From: Prostheceraeus crozeri
Lineage: Eukaryota; Platyhelminthes; Polycladida; Euryleptidae
Length of the DNA: 64,000 nucleotides
Assembly: GCA_907163375.1 (NCBI GenBank)
Contig: CAJQUW010008930.1
Location: forward strand, 62,001 to 126,000
Direction: 5' to 3'
Shown: positions 25,801 to 35,944 of the stretch, one piece after another
Numbering within the stretch: the first letter of the stretch is position 1
Layout: the number at the start of each line of letters is the position of its first letter
The notes under the pieces: model-generated
Database searches by the model: none
Told to the model about the DNA's origin: nothing
What the model saw: only the letters and a program-made list of their open reading frames with translations
Position numbers and translations under genes: made by a program

Positions 25801-28800
25801 AATCGATCGTAGAGGATACAGGACAACTTTCGTGTTTCCGGATAGTCTTTACTGTTCTTCAATGTTTATGCAGATTTGCGTTGATCGCGAACTTGTACAT
25901 TGCGACTTGTTGCGATTTATTGTTACTAACTTTTCTGTGTCTTGTTCTACTAGCGTGCCTGCATGGCAGACTTAGAAGATGCTCCAACAATCTTTCATTC
26001 CATGGATGTGTTCATTTCTAAATTATTTTGTCGCCTAATGATTGTGACATTTGTACTCATAATCATTTTCCTTACGTCTGGCTACATGTCTTGAAATTGT
26101 GTGTTGTTAATTGTATGTCACTCATGATTCTTAGTATTTGAATTAAACCACTGACTTACATACTTGCTTTGATGCGAAGTTGCGGAGCATCTACTGAGTA
26201 TGTATTCTATGCACAGGCGAATTAAAATTATTTGCCAGTTATCATTATCAGCCGTACGACAAAGCCAGGATAAGCGCTGAGAAGCCTGTTGTTAAGGTCA
26301 ACATATGAAACCGTGTAAAGTTATGGAACATTTTTGTAGTTAGGATGACGACCTTCTTCAATGAATAATTGACTCTATAATTGAGAATGCTGTGTCGATG
26401 ATGACTAGTAAACCACGTTAGCTGTTTTCGCTATTTTTGTAATCAAAGCTTTCTTACGGCTTTGAGAACTCAGCAATGTCTCACTATTTAGTTGCAGTGT
26501 GATTTTGCATTCTCTTTTTTATCTTTCAGTATTCAGCATTACGCGCATGGATGAATACATTGACGAGCTTCTACAACTCGATCGCGTTTGCGACATTGTT
26601 CTACCTCGTCTGACCAAGCGATTTGTGCTGGAAGAAACCGGCCAATTGGAACCTCGGCATTCGTTGCTCGATGAAGAACTTGATGAACTTGATTTGAGTG
26701 GTGTAGAAGAAGAACTGTCATCAGCGCTACGGGGATCCGGGGATCGACACAGATCGGCTGCAAATGGTGTGAGTGGCCGTAGCGGTCGGGACCGAGACAG
26801 AGATAGAGACCGTGATCGCGATCGTGAGCGAGATCGTGATCGAGACAGGGATAGAGATCGCGACCGGGACAGAGACCGTGATAGAGATAGGGACAGAGAT
26901 CGCGAACGTGAGAGAGAACGGGAACGCGAGAAAGACCGTGAAAGGGAGCGTGAACGTGAGAAGGACCGTGAAAGGGAGCGGGAACGTGAAAGGGATCGTG
27001 AAAGGGAGCGTGAACGCGAGAAAGACCGTGAAAGGGAACGGGAACGTGAAAAGGATCGTGAGAGAGAACGTGAACGTGAAAAGGATCGTGAGAGAGAACG
27101 AGAACGTGAGAGAGATCGTGAAAGAGACAGAGAACGAGAGAAAGACAAAGACAGGGATCGAGATCGCTATAAAGAAAGAGATCGAGAGCGTGACCGTGAA
27201 AGGAGACATCGAGGAAGTCCTGAAGCAGACGACGACAGACGTCATCGACATCGCAGTCGGAGTCGTGAAAGAGACCGGGATAGAGATAGACACAGACGGT
27301 GAGTTTCGCAACCAATTGGTACTTGAGCTCGCGACATTGTATTACAGATGAGAATAGCTCATACTTTTGAACGTGTTGCCTGTAAAGCTCATTATCATCC
27401 ATTTCATGATTAAGCAAATTAATTTTCAGGTACCCGCAACAGTGTCCATAATGTTCGCCTCTCGGCTTTGTCGATGGAATTTGCTGAAAAGCAAGCAGCA
27501 CTAAATGTTGAAAGGACTTAAGATTGTAAATTTCAAACTAATGTTATGAGACTGAAAACATTAGCAATGCAAATTTCTTTCAGTCTCAAGTGGGATGTTC
27601 GGTGTTAAAATCACGTTAATAAAATCATGCACACGCCGTAGCCGCTTGTTTGTTTTGGGAAAAAAGAATTGTTATTATACTTAAATTATTTTTCACGCGT
27701 ATATAGCTGCAGGTATTTGTCATTTATCTCATTGTGGGTCAGTGGTAAGCATTATTAATCCAATTATTGTTGCAAGAACATCGTTACATAACAAATATTC
27801 TATCAGGTACTTAGCTCCAAGTTTCTGGACTAAGCTACCTGCTGATGTCCGACAGTACAGACACAAATCAACTGCTGTGATTGAAGCCATCAGACAGCAC
27901 ATACGGCATGAAAGTGTCATTTCCTGATATCGCTATCTTTCACCTTGTTAATTTTCTAACAATTCTCATTTCATTCATTTGTGTTCTGTGCGGGTTTTGG
28001 TCACTTGCATAAATTTGTCGTAAATAATGCATAAATGTATACATTAAAAAAATAAACAACTTGACTGACTGGCCATTTGACCATCGACCGTAAGAAGGCG
28101 GTGGACGAAGGCCCGTCACACTGTGCGAAGTTTAACTTTAATTTTACTTTGACCAATAAAATTACTTGGAGTCATATTCTTTCAACTTACCCGTGATTGA
28201 CTGACTGGCACTGAAATGAGTTAATCAATGACTCTCATTCCGTGTTGAAGAATGGGCTGGAAATATCCTGCAAAAAGCTGACCAGGAAGATTTCTGTGAT
28301 ATTGGAAAGTCAGCGCTTGGATCCTTCGAGGAACTTTAAGCCAACAATTTTGATTTGAAACACTAGGCCTATACAAAACTTAATTTCAATTTAGCTAATT
28401 TCTCTAACAGTATATTCTTCTTTTCATGTCACAGCGTATCGCAATTTAGAATTCGATTAGTTTCTGATGATCGGAACAGGCCTAGATTGATTATGAATTG
28501 ATTTTTGTATAAAACATACGTGTATTTTTATGACATTGATTTTTAAGCGTCAATGGCTCCCCGTACAGAAAAAATATTTTTTTTATTAGTGAAAAAATAT
28601 ATATAATTCATTACATGAAACCACTTATGAAAATCTTCAGGAAATACTAATGAAATGACTACGGAGAAATTAATGTCATTCATATATGATTTCATTAATG
28701 ATTGACATCAATTCTTCCGTAGTCATTTCAGTAGCATTTTCTCGCTGTTTTCATTAATGATTTCAACTAATGAATTATATATTATTTCGGTAGATGAAAT

Positions 28801-31800
28801 CCTTACTGTCATCAAGGAAAATTTCAGTATTGCAAATTTTGAAACCCCATCACAGCAATGGCTTTATCTGAGTTTGTCACATTCCGTTTAAAAAATGTTC
28901 TGACTGTGACCAAACAAGAAAGTTCCAACTTAACTTTAATGAATTCCACGCTCGCGGTTCAACTGCAGTTATCCCGATATCGAACGTTTTGCGATTACCT
29001 GTTGTAATGGAAAAGGAAGAATTTCTTTACTTTTGTAAGCAGCTGAACATTTCTGAGTGAAACTTCTGATTTACAATTCAGCAAATAGAGATGGTTTTTA
29101 ATTTAACCGCATAAATTAATTTCATAACTTAATAAGCAGGCTGCATTTTTTAATTTATCAAAATAATTCGATAGGTTTTGGGTTTTCTATAGATCAGGTA
29201 AACACCATATTTTACATTTAAGTAGGCCGGTCCTACAGGTTTTTTGTGCACTTAGTGACCAGGCGGGACCGGCGAAGTCGATTATATTGACACTATAATG
29301 GTATTGCTGCTACTATACAAAATTTTTTTCCCAATATCCATTTGAGGATTCACTAGTTATTTCATTGCTGACTTTCCCGTAATACACGTAAATCAGTGCT
29401 GAATTTCAGTAATACTTTCATTAATTGACTTCCCATAATTATTCATTAGCGATTTTAGCATTGAATGTCATTGATACGTATTTTCATTCATGGACTTTCC
29501 TGCAATGATTCATTAGTTATTTCATTACTGAATGTCATTGATATTTTCATTAATGGACTTTCCTTTAATGATTCATTATTAATTTAATTACTACTTTTTC
29601 CTGAAAATCCGTAGATTCATTAGTCATTAATGAAACCGTACATGAATCATTACATTAATGAATCCGTCTTTTTTTGTACAGGTCTGGAATATAGATATGA
29701 AGAGTTAAAGAAACTAATAAAAACTCATTCGAAGTTTCACATTTTCTTGTGAAAGAATGGTGCAATGCATCAAAATGTGTGTAGACCCCACAAAAAATGA
29801 ATCAATGCATGTCATATTCGCACGCTATTAACAGTGCCTCAACCATTGGAGATGATCAGCGCATTTATTTAGGTTACAAACTATTACATTCTGGTAATAT
29901 TATTGCATTGTCTTCTAAGGTCTATCTTGGACTGTTGTTTTTGTGGTTCAAGATGATTAATGTCGGAAATCGTTAATCTTATTCATTCCAAAGCGATAAT
30001 ATGATGGCAATTCGGTGACCAAACTGATAACCATGGCTAATGCATTGAATGCATTAGGTGTTCAATCTAAATTGGCCTGACCATGTCGATGAAACTGTAA
30101 ATGTGCTTCAAAGCGTACTTTGAAACCGGTTTTAAGCAGCTATCAGCTCAAAAATATAGGCTATACTGCGCCTCTGATAGAGCGCGGACAGATTCTACTC
30201 GAAGAAAATTATTTGTGGTCATGAATGTGACTCTGATTGTTTTTCTTCGTTAATGGAGCGTTGTATGGTAATTTCTTTGAGAGTAACTTAAGATGAACAC
30301 ATTTTGATTAGTCTTTATTCACCGATTTGAAAGACTACGTTTTCTTGGGCGGGAAAGTTATGCAGGAATGCAGACCCATGGAAGATAAGAGAAGAAATAT
30401 CAAGATGACAACAAAATGTGAGCAATCATGGGAACTGTTAAAGTTTATAGCTTTCTAGGTATAATTGTTACAGTATACTATATTGCAGTGTCAGTAAGAC
30501 CTATGCTTACAAAACGTCATCCGATCTACGGAAATCCATAATTAATGAAATAATCTAAATATCTTTGTCAGAGCTCGGATTCAAGATATGAACTTCAAAT
30601 ATTTAGATCTTGTTGCTAGCTGATTGTTTTTCAGTTCCTCTGGTTCTCGGCCAATCCTCAATGGATTAAAATCTTATAATTGGCCAATTTAGTTCTATGG
30701 TCATCCTCCTACCATAGAGCGCGAACACGACAGAAGCTTGCGTTCGTGTTTGCTAAACAGAAATCGAGCTCTGATAACAAGATTTCATTTGTTTCTGAAG
30801 TGAAGTGAAACCTAAATGTCATTGCTCCACCATTGGGAGCTTGGACGGTGTTGATGAGTCTGACTCTTGGAGCGTTGTGTGCTTTTAATTCCGGATGCTT
30901 TTCCTGTCTGCTTCCATTAACACTTTCGCGGCTCGACCTCTGGACTAAGAGATCGCCACTTAACCGCTGTGCCACAGAGACAGCAGAGAATCAATTCATA
31001 ATTCATGTAGATGTCTGTAGTTGGGATGCTAGTTCTCTACAAAAGGATGCACTGTGCTGATGAAGACTAGAAACTACTCAAGCTCAGTCCTGTCGTCATG
31101 CAGATGACACAACACTCTTCAATTCCAATGAGCGACTCGCTAAAAACACACAGCAACGTCAGCAGTTATGCGACGTTCTTAATGAAGACTTACGCAGGGT
31201 CTCAGAATGGGGCGCCAATTGGCTTGTTTCCTTCAATCCTTCAAAAACTCAGAGTATTCTGCACTCACGACTTAAAGGAGATGATGATCATAGCATTAAG
31301 ATGTCAGATAATAGGATCAGAGAACAAGATTCCATCTCCTTCCTTGGATTAGCGGTTACGAAAGACTTGTCATGGAAACCGTACATCCAATCCATTAGCA
31401 AGCAGGCAGCTCAACGCATTGGTAGTCTCTATCGTGTCAGCAGCTATCTTCCACCACAGACTGTCTGCTATCTTTACAAGTCCACTATTCGTCCTCTGAT
31501 GGAGTATTGTTGTCATCTGTGGGCAGGCGCCCCACAAACGCATCTTAACCTCCTTGAACGGGTTGAGAAACGTGTCAAGAATCTCATGGGTGAAAAACTT
31601 GCTAGCAAGTTGCAGCCGCTCTCCGTCAGACGGGATGTTGCTTCACTCAGTCTCTTCTACAGGTACTATTTCGGTAGAAGCAGCTCTGCAGTAAATGAGT
31701 GCGTACCCAAACCTAAGATCTTCTCCAGAAGCACACGCAGAGCTAATGCACTCACATGCTATAATGTGAGCTTAGAACGCGCACGTACTGTGAGTCGCTC

Positions 31801-33452
31801 GAAAAGCTTTTTTGTTCGCACGGCACAGCTTTGGAATCAGCTTCCCCAGACCACTTTCCCTGACCAATACAATCTTGATACTTTCAAGAGGCGTGCGAAT
31901 AAGTTTCTGATGGGGACAGCTTAATCAGATTATAAGATCTGTTTTTTTTCTTTTATTTATTTAAAGTAATACATTTTATTAGTTTTTCATTGAGTAACCC
32001 CTAGCTTCGTTCATGGCTCATAGCTGTGCTAGGGGTGAAAATTCAGTAAAAAAAAAAAAAAATCTCAGGAACAAAAATGACATGAATTCTTGAGTATAAT
32101 TGAATCTTCTCCGTACCTGCGAGGCCTTCGGCGCATCCTCAAAAATAATTTCCAACAATTATAAAAATGAATTCGATAGCTTCTCGTGATAGCTGTGCAC
32201 AGCTTCCGTCTCAAAATCAGACTCTCAACCTCAGAGTGAACAGTTTTGCAGCACGTACTCGAATCACAGCTGTTTTCTTCGAACAATTAGACACACAAGC
32301 TAGTCGTGTGTTCAGACAGAGCGAAAGAGAGCTGTGTGCGTGTGAGGCAGTAAGCACACGCGCCCGCGCCAATTTTGGCTTTCCCAATACACATGATGCT
32401 TTGCCTTCTCCAATTTTTGCAATGAAATTCTACGCGATTCTTGATCGAGGCGCGGTATCTATATATAGTATGGAAAGCGAACTCAATTGTTCCTGGATTC
32501 GCTTTATGTCAGAGAGGCCACCACGTCAACACGAGCAGATGGCTGACGTTCAGACAAGACTGCGATCAGATGATGAGCGTTCTCCAATGAATGCAGAGTA
32601 ATGCATCTGACTCGAACACCCAGATTCGGTAGAATTTCATAATTTGTTTTTACGTGATTGATGTGACACTATGTTTAGTACTGCAGATGAGATCATAACC
32701 ACGCCTGTCGTCCCAAGGGAATTTACTGAAAAGATGACAGTCGTCAAGTAAGGTAGGCCAATACCTGATATAAAAATTACTCACAGAGAAAGAAATATGA
32801 AATACACAAGACATTTTAATGCATCAAAATTTCAAACATGTGAGCGGCTGACCGGCCATGAGAAACGCAAGAAACTGTTGACCTTGCCTCCTTTTTACTC
32901 GAGAAAATGAGGTCTGGACAGAGAAGGGATATGGTAATCTCAGCTCCCTGAGTAAGGCGGTTAAGAGACATGAGCAATCATTTCTCATGTGCACATTCAC
33001 TTGGCCTTAAAAAATGTTCGGGAAATTGTTATTAAAAATTGAACTTTTATGAAAATTGATGTTGTAACATAAAAAATGTCTGGTATAGAAATAGTATTCA
33101 AATGCCGAGTGAAGGCCTATGGTCTGGACGCACGCGACACCACTGAATTGAATATTAGCGGGTTTGAATGGGTTCATTTGTATTCTAGCTACCCAGTACT
33201 ATTAAGTGCTCATCTACCTGTAATATTATTGATTGACTTCTAAGTAATTCACATATCGCTCTTTCCAGACGTAGCCGGTCTCCTCATGATCGCCGAAAAT
33301 CTCCAACGGAAGGTCACCGAACGCGCAGAGACGATTCTCCGCATAGAACTTCAAAAAAGCAGGCGGCTACTTCCAAGAAATCTGGAGGACGAAGTGGTAG
33401 ACATGATGATGATAAACCTGATGACACTGCTGCTAATGACAACACTACTTAA
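10753..33452 (+). CDS. PRPF38A: PRPF38A gene, pre-mRNA splicing factor 38A (five coding exons)
   Basis: PRPF38A (Prp38) joins the spliceosome within the U4/U6.U5 tri-snRNP and is needed for activation into the B-act complex in the nucleus. Coding exons are 10753-10882, 23364-23523, 24412-24533, 26530-27298 and 33269-33452. Their lengths (130, 160, 122, 769, 184) sum to 1365 bases, that is 454 codons plus stop, with every junction GT-AG and phase-consistent. The Prp38 domain is highly conserved: [10 protein letters not shown] at the start, [39 protein letters not shown], and DEYIDELL. The tail from about residue 224 is a long Arg-Asp/Arg-Glu repeat followed by an RS-rich end. It is longer than the human protein (312 aa) because of that repeat. 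Introns 1 and 4 are packed with transposons. Confidence 0.95.
10917..11386 (-). repeat. 3' LTR of the intron-1 LTR element
   Basis: 470 bp, begins TGTAATAATTT and ends AGTACA on +. Nearly identical to 15105-15583. It lies 35 bp from the PRPF38A exon 1 donor. Confidence 0.9.
15105..15583 (-). repeat. 5' LTR of the intron-1 LTR element
   Basis: 479 bp, begins TGTAATAATTT and ends GCTACA on +, directly followed by the target duplication TTCGG. No standard tRNA-complementary primer site was recognised next to its inner edge. Confidence 0.88.
15820..16800. repeat. Three diverged tandem copies of a ~350 bp unit
   Basis: Units at about 15820-16010, 16075-16370 and 16430-16800 share, in order: CCGTGTAATCCTTGATCCGC with TGACAG, TTTGAGT followed by CAAGTCC, a CCCATATATTTGCA segment, and a GACTTTTCTGGCTGTC segment. 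The last two units then share TAGACCGCCGTTTTCT. The first unit is the most diverged. A fourth partial relative is at about 18935-19035. Non-coding, within PRPF38A intron 1. Confidence 0.65.
16801..18930. other. Intron 1 DNA, nothing firm
   Basis: Part of PRPF38A intron 1. Short iterations of an ATAGACCG motif occur at 17361-17440. A 46-nt hairpin lies at 17626-17671. No gene recognised. Confidence 0.45.
18931..20308. repeat. Intron 1 DNA with two repeat fragments
   Basis: 18935-19035 is a partial copy of the 15820 unit (TGATCTGCTGACAGTT, then a GATAGACTTTTC segment). 19492-19565 matches, inverted, 28070-28130: both carry GACGGGCC / GGCCCGTC and TACGGTCGA / TCGACCGTA followed by a TGACC / GGTCA segment. 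Nothing coding. Confidence 0.45.
20309..20495 (+). repeat. Dispersed repeat copy B
   Basis: Same orientation as 862-1048, sharing TGAAGAGTTG, GATTTTGTAAATATCTG and GATGGACA..ATGGGTGG. It runs directly into the LINE RT fragment that follows. Confidence 0.55.
20517..20692 (+). mobile_element. LINE reverse-transcriptase fragment (palm)
   Basis: Encodes [20 protein letters not shown], then NTSRVRAD, then [19 protein letters not shown], the RT block before the YADD motif in CR1/RTE-like LINEs (SGVRQGCxLSP). It is under 200 bp, truncated at both ends and dead. Confidence 0.8.
20693..22707. other. Intron 1 DNA with a Tigger/pogo-like terminal repeat near 21513
   Basis: On the minus strand, from 21513 inward, the sequence reads CAGTATAATCCCGCTATAAC followed by GTACATTCGG, similar to Tigger/pogo terminal repeats, and is followed outward by TA. 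Its partner end was not found. Frames at 21870-22064 (Lys-rich, 64 aa) and 22066-22308 (80 aa) match nothing I recognise. Confidence 0.35.
22708..23110. mobile_element. MITE with ~75 bp terminal inverted repeats
   Basis: Ends read CTGCGTTTACACGTGCAACT (left) and, complemented, CTGCGTTACACGTGCAACTT (right). Similarity continues inward through CTTTCGATCCATG and AGAAAAGAATGGACAAA. About 403 bp, non-coding, 250 bp upstream of PRPF38A exon 2. Superfamily not assigned, and no clear target duplication. Confidence 0.7.
23364..23523 (+). CDS. PRPF38A: PRPF38A exon 2
   Basis: Acceptor TTTTTTACAG, donor GTGAGTTT. Encodes [30 protein letters not shown] and the [18 protein letters not shown] block of the Prp38 domain, almost unchanged from vertebrates. 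Phase 1 in, phase 2 out. Confidence 0.94.
24412..24533 (+). CDS. PRPF38A: PRPF38A exon 3
   Basis: Acceptor AATTTCAG, donor GTAAGTAT. Encodes [20 protein letters not shown] and [20 protein letters not shown], the last helices of the Prp38 core. Joins exon 2 in phase 2 and exon 4 in phase 1. Confidence 0.94.
24534..26529. other. PRPF38A intron 3
   Basis: About 2 kb. The 130-codon frame at 25629-26021 has a hydrophobic, Cys/Leu-rich second half but no recognised domain and no splice support; I do not call it a gene. No repeat identified. Confidence 0.45.
26530..27298 (+). CDS. PRPF38A: PRPF38A exon 4, end of Prp38 domain and Arg-Asp/Arg-Glu repeat
   Basis: Acceptor ATCTTTCAG, donor GTGAGTTT. 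The first 50 codons finish the Prp38 domain ([35 protein letters not shown]). From about 26788 to the exon end the protein is almost only R, D, E and K in RD, RE and RDREREKD units, a mixed-charge tract of about 170 residues. The repetitive GANCGN DNA leaves long open frames on the other strand and in other frames; these are shadows. Vertebrate PRPF38A has RS repeats here instead. Confidence 0.92.
27720..28060 (+). mobile_element. LINE 3' end fragment in PRPF38A intron 4
   Basis: Encodes a short [20 protein letters not shown] block, the motif (xSIRFxGPxLWNxLP) at the C-terminus of Jockey/CR1-type LINE ORF2, then a stop, a short 3' tail and TTAAAAAAATAAAC. 5' truncated. Confidence 0.75.
28563..29680. 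mobile_element. Non-autonomous element with ATTCATTAATGA-rich ends
   Basis: Bounded by GTACAGAAAAAA on the left and TTTTTTTGTAC on the right (inverted), possibly with GTAC as target duplication. The right half holds about four diverged direct repeats of 60-65 bp built on TTTCATTAATGGACTTTCCT and GATTCATTAGTTATTTCATT. The left half contains the hairpin at 28651-28730. Non-coding, about 1.1 kb. Confidence 0.55.
28651..28730. repeat. 80-nt hairpin inside the ATTCATTAATGA element
   Basis: Left arm begins TGAAATGACTACGGAGAAAT and the right arm ends with ATTCTTCCGTAGTCATTTCA. A ~28 bp stem, extended by AT-rich pairing, closes a short loop. Size and shape resemble a microRNA precursor, but the setting says transposon. 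Confidence 0.6.
29681..31084. other. PRPF38A intron 4 DNA with a tRNA-like segment
   Basis: Mostly featureless. 30926-30981 is described separately. No coding region. Confidence 0.45.
30926..30981 (-). repeat. tRNA-like RNA polymerase III promoter relic (SINE head or tRNA pseudogene)
   Basis: On - the segment reads TGGCACAGCGGTTAAGTGG, a good A box (TGGCNNAGNGG), and 15 bp later GAGGTCGAGCC, a B box lacking one T. No cloverleaf can be completed. A tRNA-derived SINE head is the likeliest origin. Confidence 0.5.
31085..32060 (+). mobile_element. 5'-truncated Jockey/CR1-type LINE with poly(A) tail
   Basis: A single open frame runs from the catalytic box (HADDTTLFN; usually YADD) near 31098 to TAA at 31924. 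It carries the RT thumb ([33 protein letters not shown]) and the post-RT block ([26 protein letters not shown]-like end). The 3' UTR ends in a 14-base A run at 32047-32060. CTCAG occurs both just before the element and just after the A run, a possible short target duplication. The uninterrupted frame suggests a fairly recent insertion. It lies sense in PRPF38A intron 4. Confidence 0.85.
32061..33268. other. End of PRPF38A intron 4
   Basis: The 144-codon frame at 32167-32601 shows no domain, and composition is mixed. Nothing firm. Confidence 0.4.
33269..33452 (+). CDS. PRPF38A: PRPF38A exon 5, RS-rich C-terminus
   Basis: Acceptor CTCTTTCCAG at 33259-33268. In the phase left by exon 4 it reads [20 protein letters not shown], then [13 protein letters not shown] and a [11 protein letters not shown] tail, and stops at TAA 33450-33452. 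The RS/RSP character fits a PRPF38A tail, and the frame fits exon 4 exactly. An extra small exon between 27298 and 33269 cannot be excluded. Confidence 0.82.
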
Positions 33453-33817
33453 TCATTTTGCAATTTGTAATATATCTGTCGTATCACACTATTGTTTTAA
33501 ATTTGAGCAAATCGGTAGTAGCGCTAAAGCTTACTTATTGGTGCAGCAATTGCTTTCAGCAATACTAATGTCTAAGTTATTGTTGAGACATTGAGAAATC
33601 TGTCTGACAGGTTGTGTTACCGCACTTATACCATCGCGGGATTTAACCCACGGATGAAGAAAAAGTTCAACCTTATGAGGCCATGGGGTTACATGGTTGT
33701 CACTCCTACGCTCTTTTAGCGCAGTGCGTTATTTTGATGTACTTTCCGCTACTGTGCTCTTCTTGAGTGTTGCTGTGCCAATTTGATGCCCAGACTAGAA
33801 AATGATTGGTGAATATT

Positions 33818-35936
33818 CAGACTTGCCGTTGGGATCCCAATAGCCATTGGGATCCCAATGGCTATTGGGATTGGGCTACACTAAATATCACCCCAATCCC
33901 AATAGATACCGAAAAGTAGCTGAACCCCTTCCTCAACATATAATCGTTCATAATTTTTTTGTCGGTTTGTGCAACCGTTCATTCTCTTGTCTACAGTCAA
34001 TACTCCATGCTTCAGTCAGTCTGGGTTAGTTAAATAGAGATGAGAGATAGTAGCTTTTAAGCTTACTTGTACTCCATTGATATAAAAATAGGTGGGAAAG
34101 AGATGGCGGACTTCCCTTTTTCCCTGGCTTTATCAATAGGAACCATGTGTCTCCAGTTTTGTTGGGAATTCCCCTCTGCTGTCGGGCAAGAAGCAGTTTC
34201 AGTCACTCCTGCCCGCACAGTTCAATGCGTAACATTGATTCCATTTCCAACATTAGATGTAGTATTACGTAAGAAGAACTTGAAGGGATCGTATCTCATC
34301 AAAGTCAAATTGATAATTAGAATCTTCTTTTATCATTTGAGTGATGAGTTAAGTGCAGGGCGGACGAGAAATGGACATTTAGAACATGTATTTTTAAGTG
34401 GTGAATCTTCAAATAACGCTAATGAGATCAAGATAAACAACCGGTACATCTCGGGTGAAGTGGTGAAAGGAATTGATATGTAGATTAAAGAAATCTTCAC
34501 GCGATGTTCTTCGAGAAGTATTGAGAAATTATCTTATAGCATCAATAGATAAATTATTTCAAGACACCTAATCAGCAGATGCACCTCAAAAGAAGTGCAA
34601 AACAGCAATCGGCATGACAGATATTCACTTCATTCTTTATAAAAGTGTGATGAATCATGAAAAACTACTAATCTAATGATTGTTTGAAGATAACCTGCCT
34701 GCTCTCTTCTCCTAAGAAACGAAATCAAAAGCTCGGACTCTGCAAACTGCATGGATTTCGAAGGTCATCGATCGGATGTGAGTCTCGATTTTCGCATCTG
34801 TGCCCGCAGTGCTCCCGAGCAGACTTACACAATTGAAGACTGGATGGATGTCGACGAGATCTCCGATCTCTTGCTAACAGTAGATAGAGAAGTGCTGAGC
34901 GTAGTCTGGAAGCATGATGTCTTAAAATACATCGCTGGCTACATTGTGAGAAACATTCGGCAGAAACTCCCGTGTCCTCAATGTGTAAATTCCCTGCTAG
35001 ACTATGACAACTGCTCTCGTCTCATATTTAGAAAAGATCGCGGCGGCCTGATTATCCCATCAGATGGTGTCAATAAGTTAATTGAAACAACAGAAAAAGT
35101 TCTTCGCCACCACGTACCCAAAAATGACTCTGACTGGAAATTGCCAATTCATCGATTCATAGACCTCCGCATTGAGTCACGGTCCTTCAATTTTTTGGAA
35201 GCCGGGTTTATGATACGGGTTAAGTTCTGCACTGCACGAAGGATTTTTTTGACGAGATAGAAGTCAGTGGTCCCACACAACATCTCTTGCTCATCAGATA
35301 TCTTCGTCTCGACATTCGACTGTTTTTGGCTGAGAAAGGTAACAACGAGTACTCAACCAATGCTTCGCGAATGTTGGCAAAAGATATCAGGACTTTGATC
35401 GGTGATAAACTCTGGCCCGCATGTGGGTCGCCAATGGCAAAGACGGCGGCCTATCTTACAGGCATCGATAAGAATAGAATAATAGAGAGAGTTCTCTGCG
35501 ATGGGGATTTGAGGGACGTGTAACACTATAGGCCTACCTGTAGATAGTATAGCTAGCTCTACTATATTCATCTTAGATTAATCAAGCTACACTATTGATT
35601 ACTATTCAATATTAGTTAGTAGGCTAGTTATATAGTAGTATTACTGTAGTAGTTTACCAGTAGCCTATTCTTCTTCAGGCCATCATAGGTCCATATATAC
35701 GACAGTAGTTCACGTAGGCTCCATCCTTGCAGCCTAGGTCTATCTGTAGAACTATTCTGTGGAGTATAACTTATGCAGGCACCTAGGTGTAGCTTATGGT
35801 CAAATAACGTATAAGGGGCATTCAAATCACACAGTTTAGGGCCTATTGGGATTGTCATTGGGATTGGGATCCACTGGGATCCCAATGGAATTTCTTATTG
35901 GGATTGGGATGGAAATTCAAAAAAACGGCAAGGCTG
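33818..35936 (+). mobile_element. P-superfamily DNA transposon, internally deleted
   Basis: Terminal inverted repeats CAGACTTGCCGTT (left) and CAGCCTTGCCGTT (right, complemented) are flanked by an exact 8-bp duplication TGAATATT (33810-33817 and 35937-35944), the hallmark of P elements. Subterminal arrays of ATTGGGATCCCAAT / ATTGGGATTGGG lie inside both ends (33829-33905 and 35840-35912). The interior encodes the C-terminal domain of a P/THAP9-type transposase on +. At 2.1 kb, and lacking the THAP domain and most of the catalytic core, it cannot move itself. It inserted just 3' of PRPF38A. Confidence 0.88.
34751..35523 (+). pseudogene. P-element/THAP9-like transposase, C-terminal remnant
   Basis: Residues DVLKYIAGYIVRNIRQKLPC, then PQC and later FRKDRGGLIIPSDGVNKL, are the conserved C-terminal block of P-element transposases (Y-x-AG-x-VxRxL, CxxC, RGGL). 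A frameshift near 35230 leads into HLLLIRYLRLDIRLFLAEKG, the last helix, which ends at TAA 35521-35523. The DNA-binding THAP domain and the D-D catalytic part are missing. Non-functional. Confidence 0.75.
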
Positions 35937-35944
35937 TGAATATT

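Noticed and set aside
25629-26021. 130-codon frame with hydrophobic Cys/Leu-rich second half in PRPF38A intron 3
   Set aside because: Hydrophobicity alone is weak; no homology, signal or exon structure.
27299-27440. A further PRPF38A exon starting after TTTTCAG near 27430
   Set aside because: Its translation (YPQQCP...) is not RS-like, while the exon at 33269 fits phase and composition.
26519-27501. Long antisense and out-of-frame reading frames over PRPF38A exon 4 (up to 320 codons)
   Set aside because: They are produced by the codon-periodic GANCGN repeat. Only the + frame beginning MDEYIDELL matches PRPF38A and joins the other exons in phase.
32167-32601. 144-codon frame in PRPF38A intron 4
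   Set aside because: No recognisable domain and mixed composition; no splice partners.
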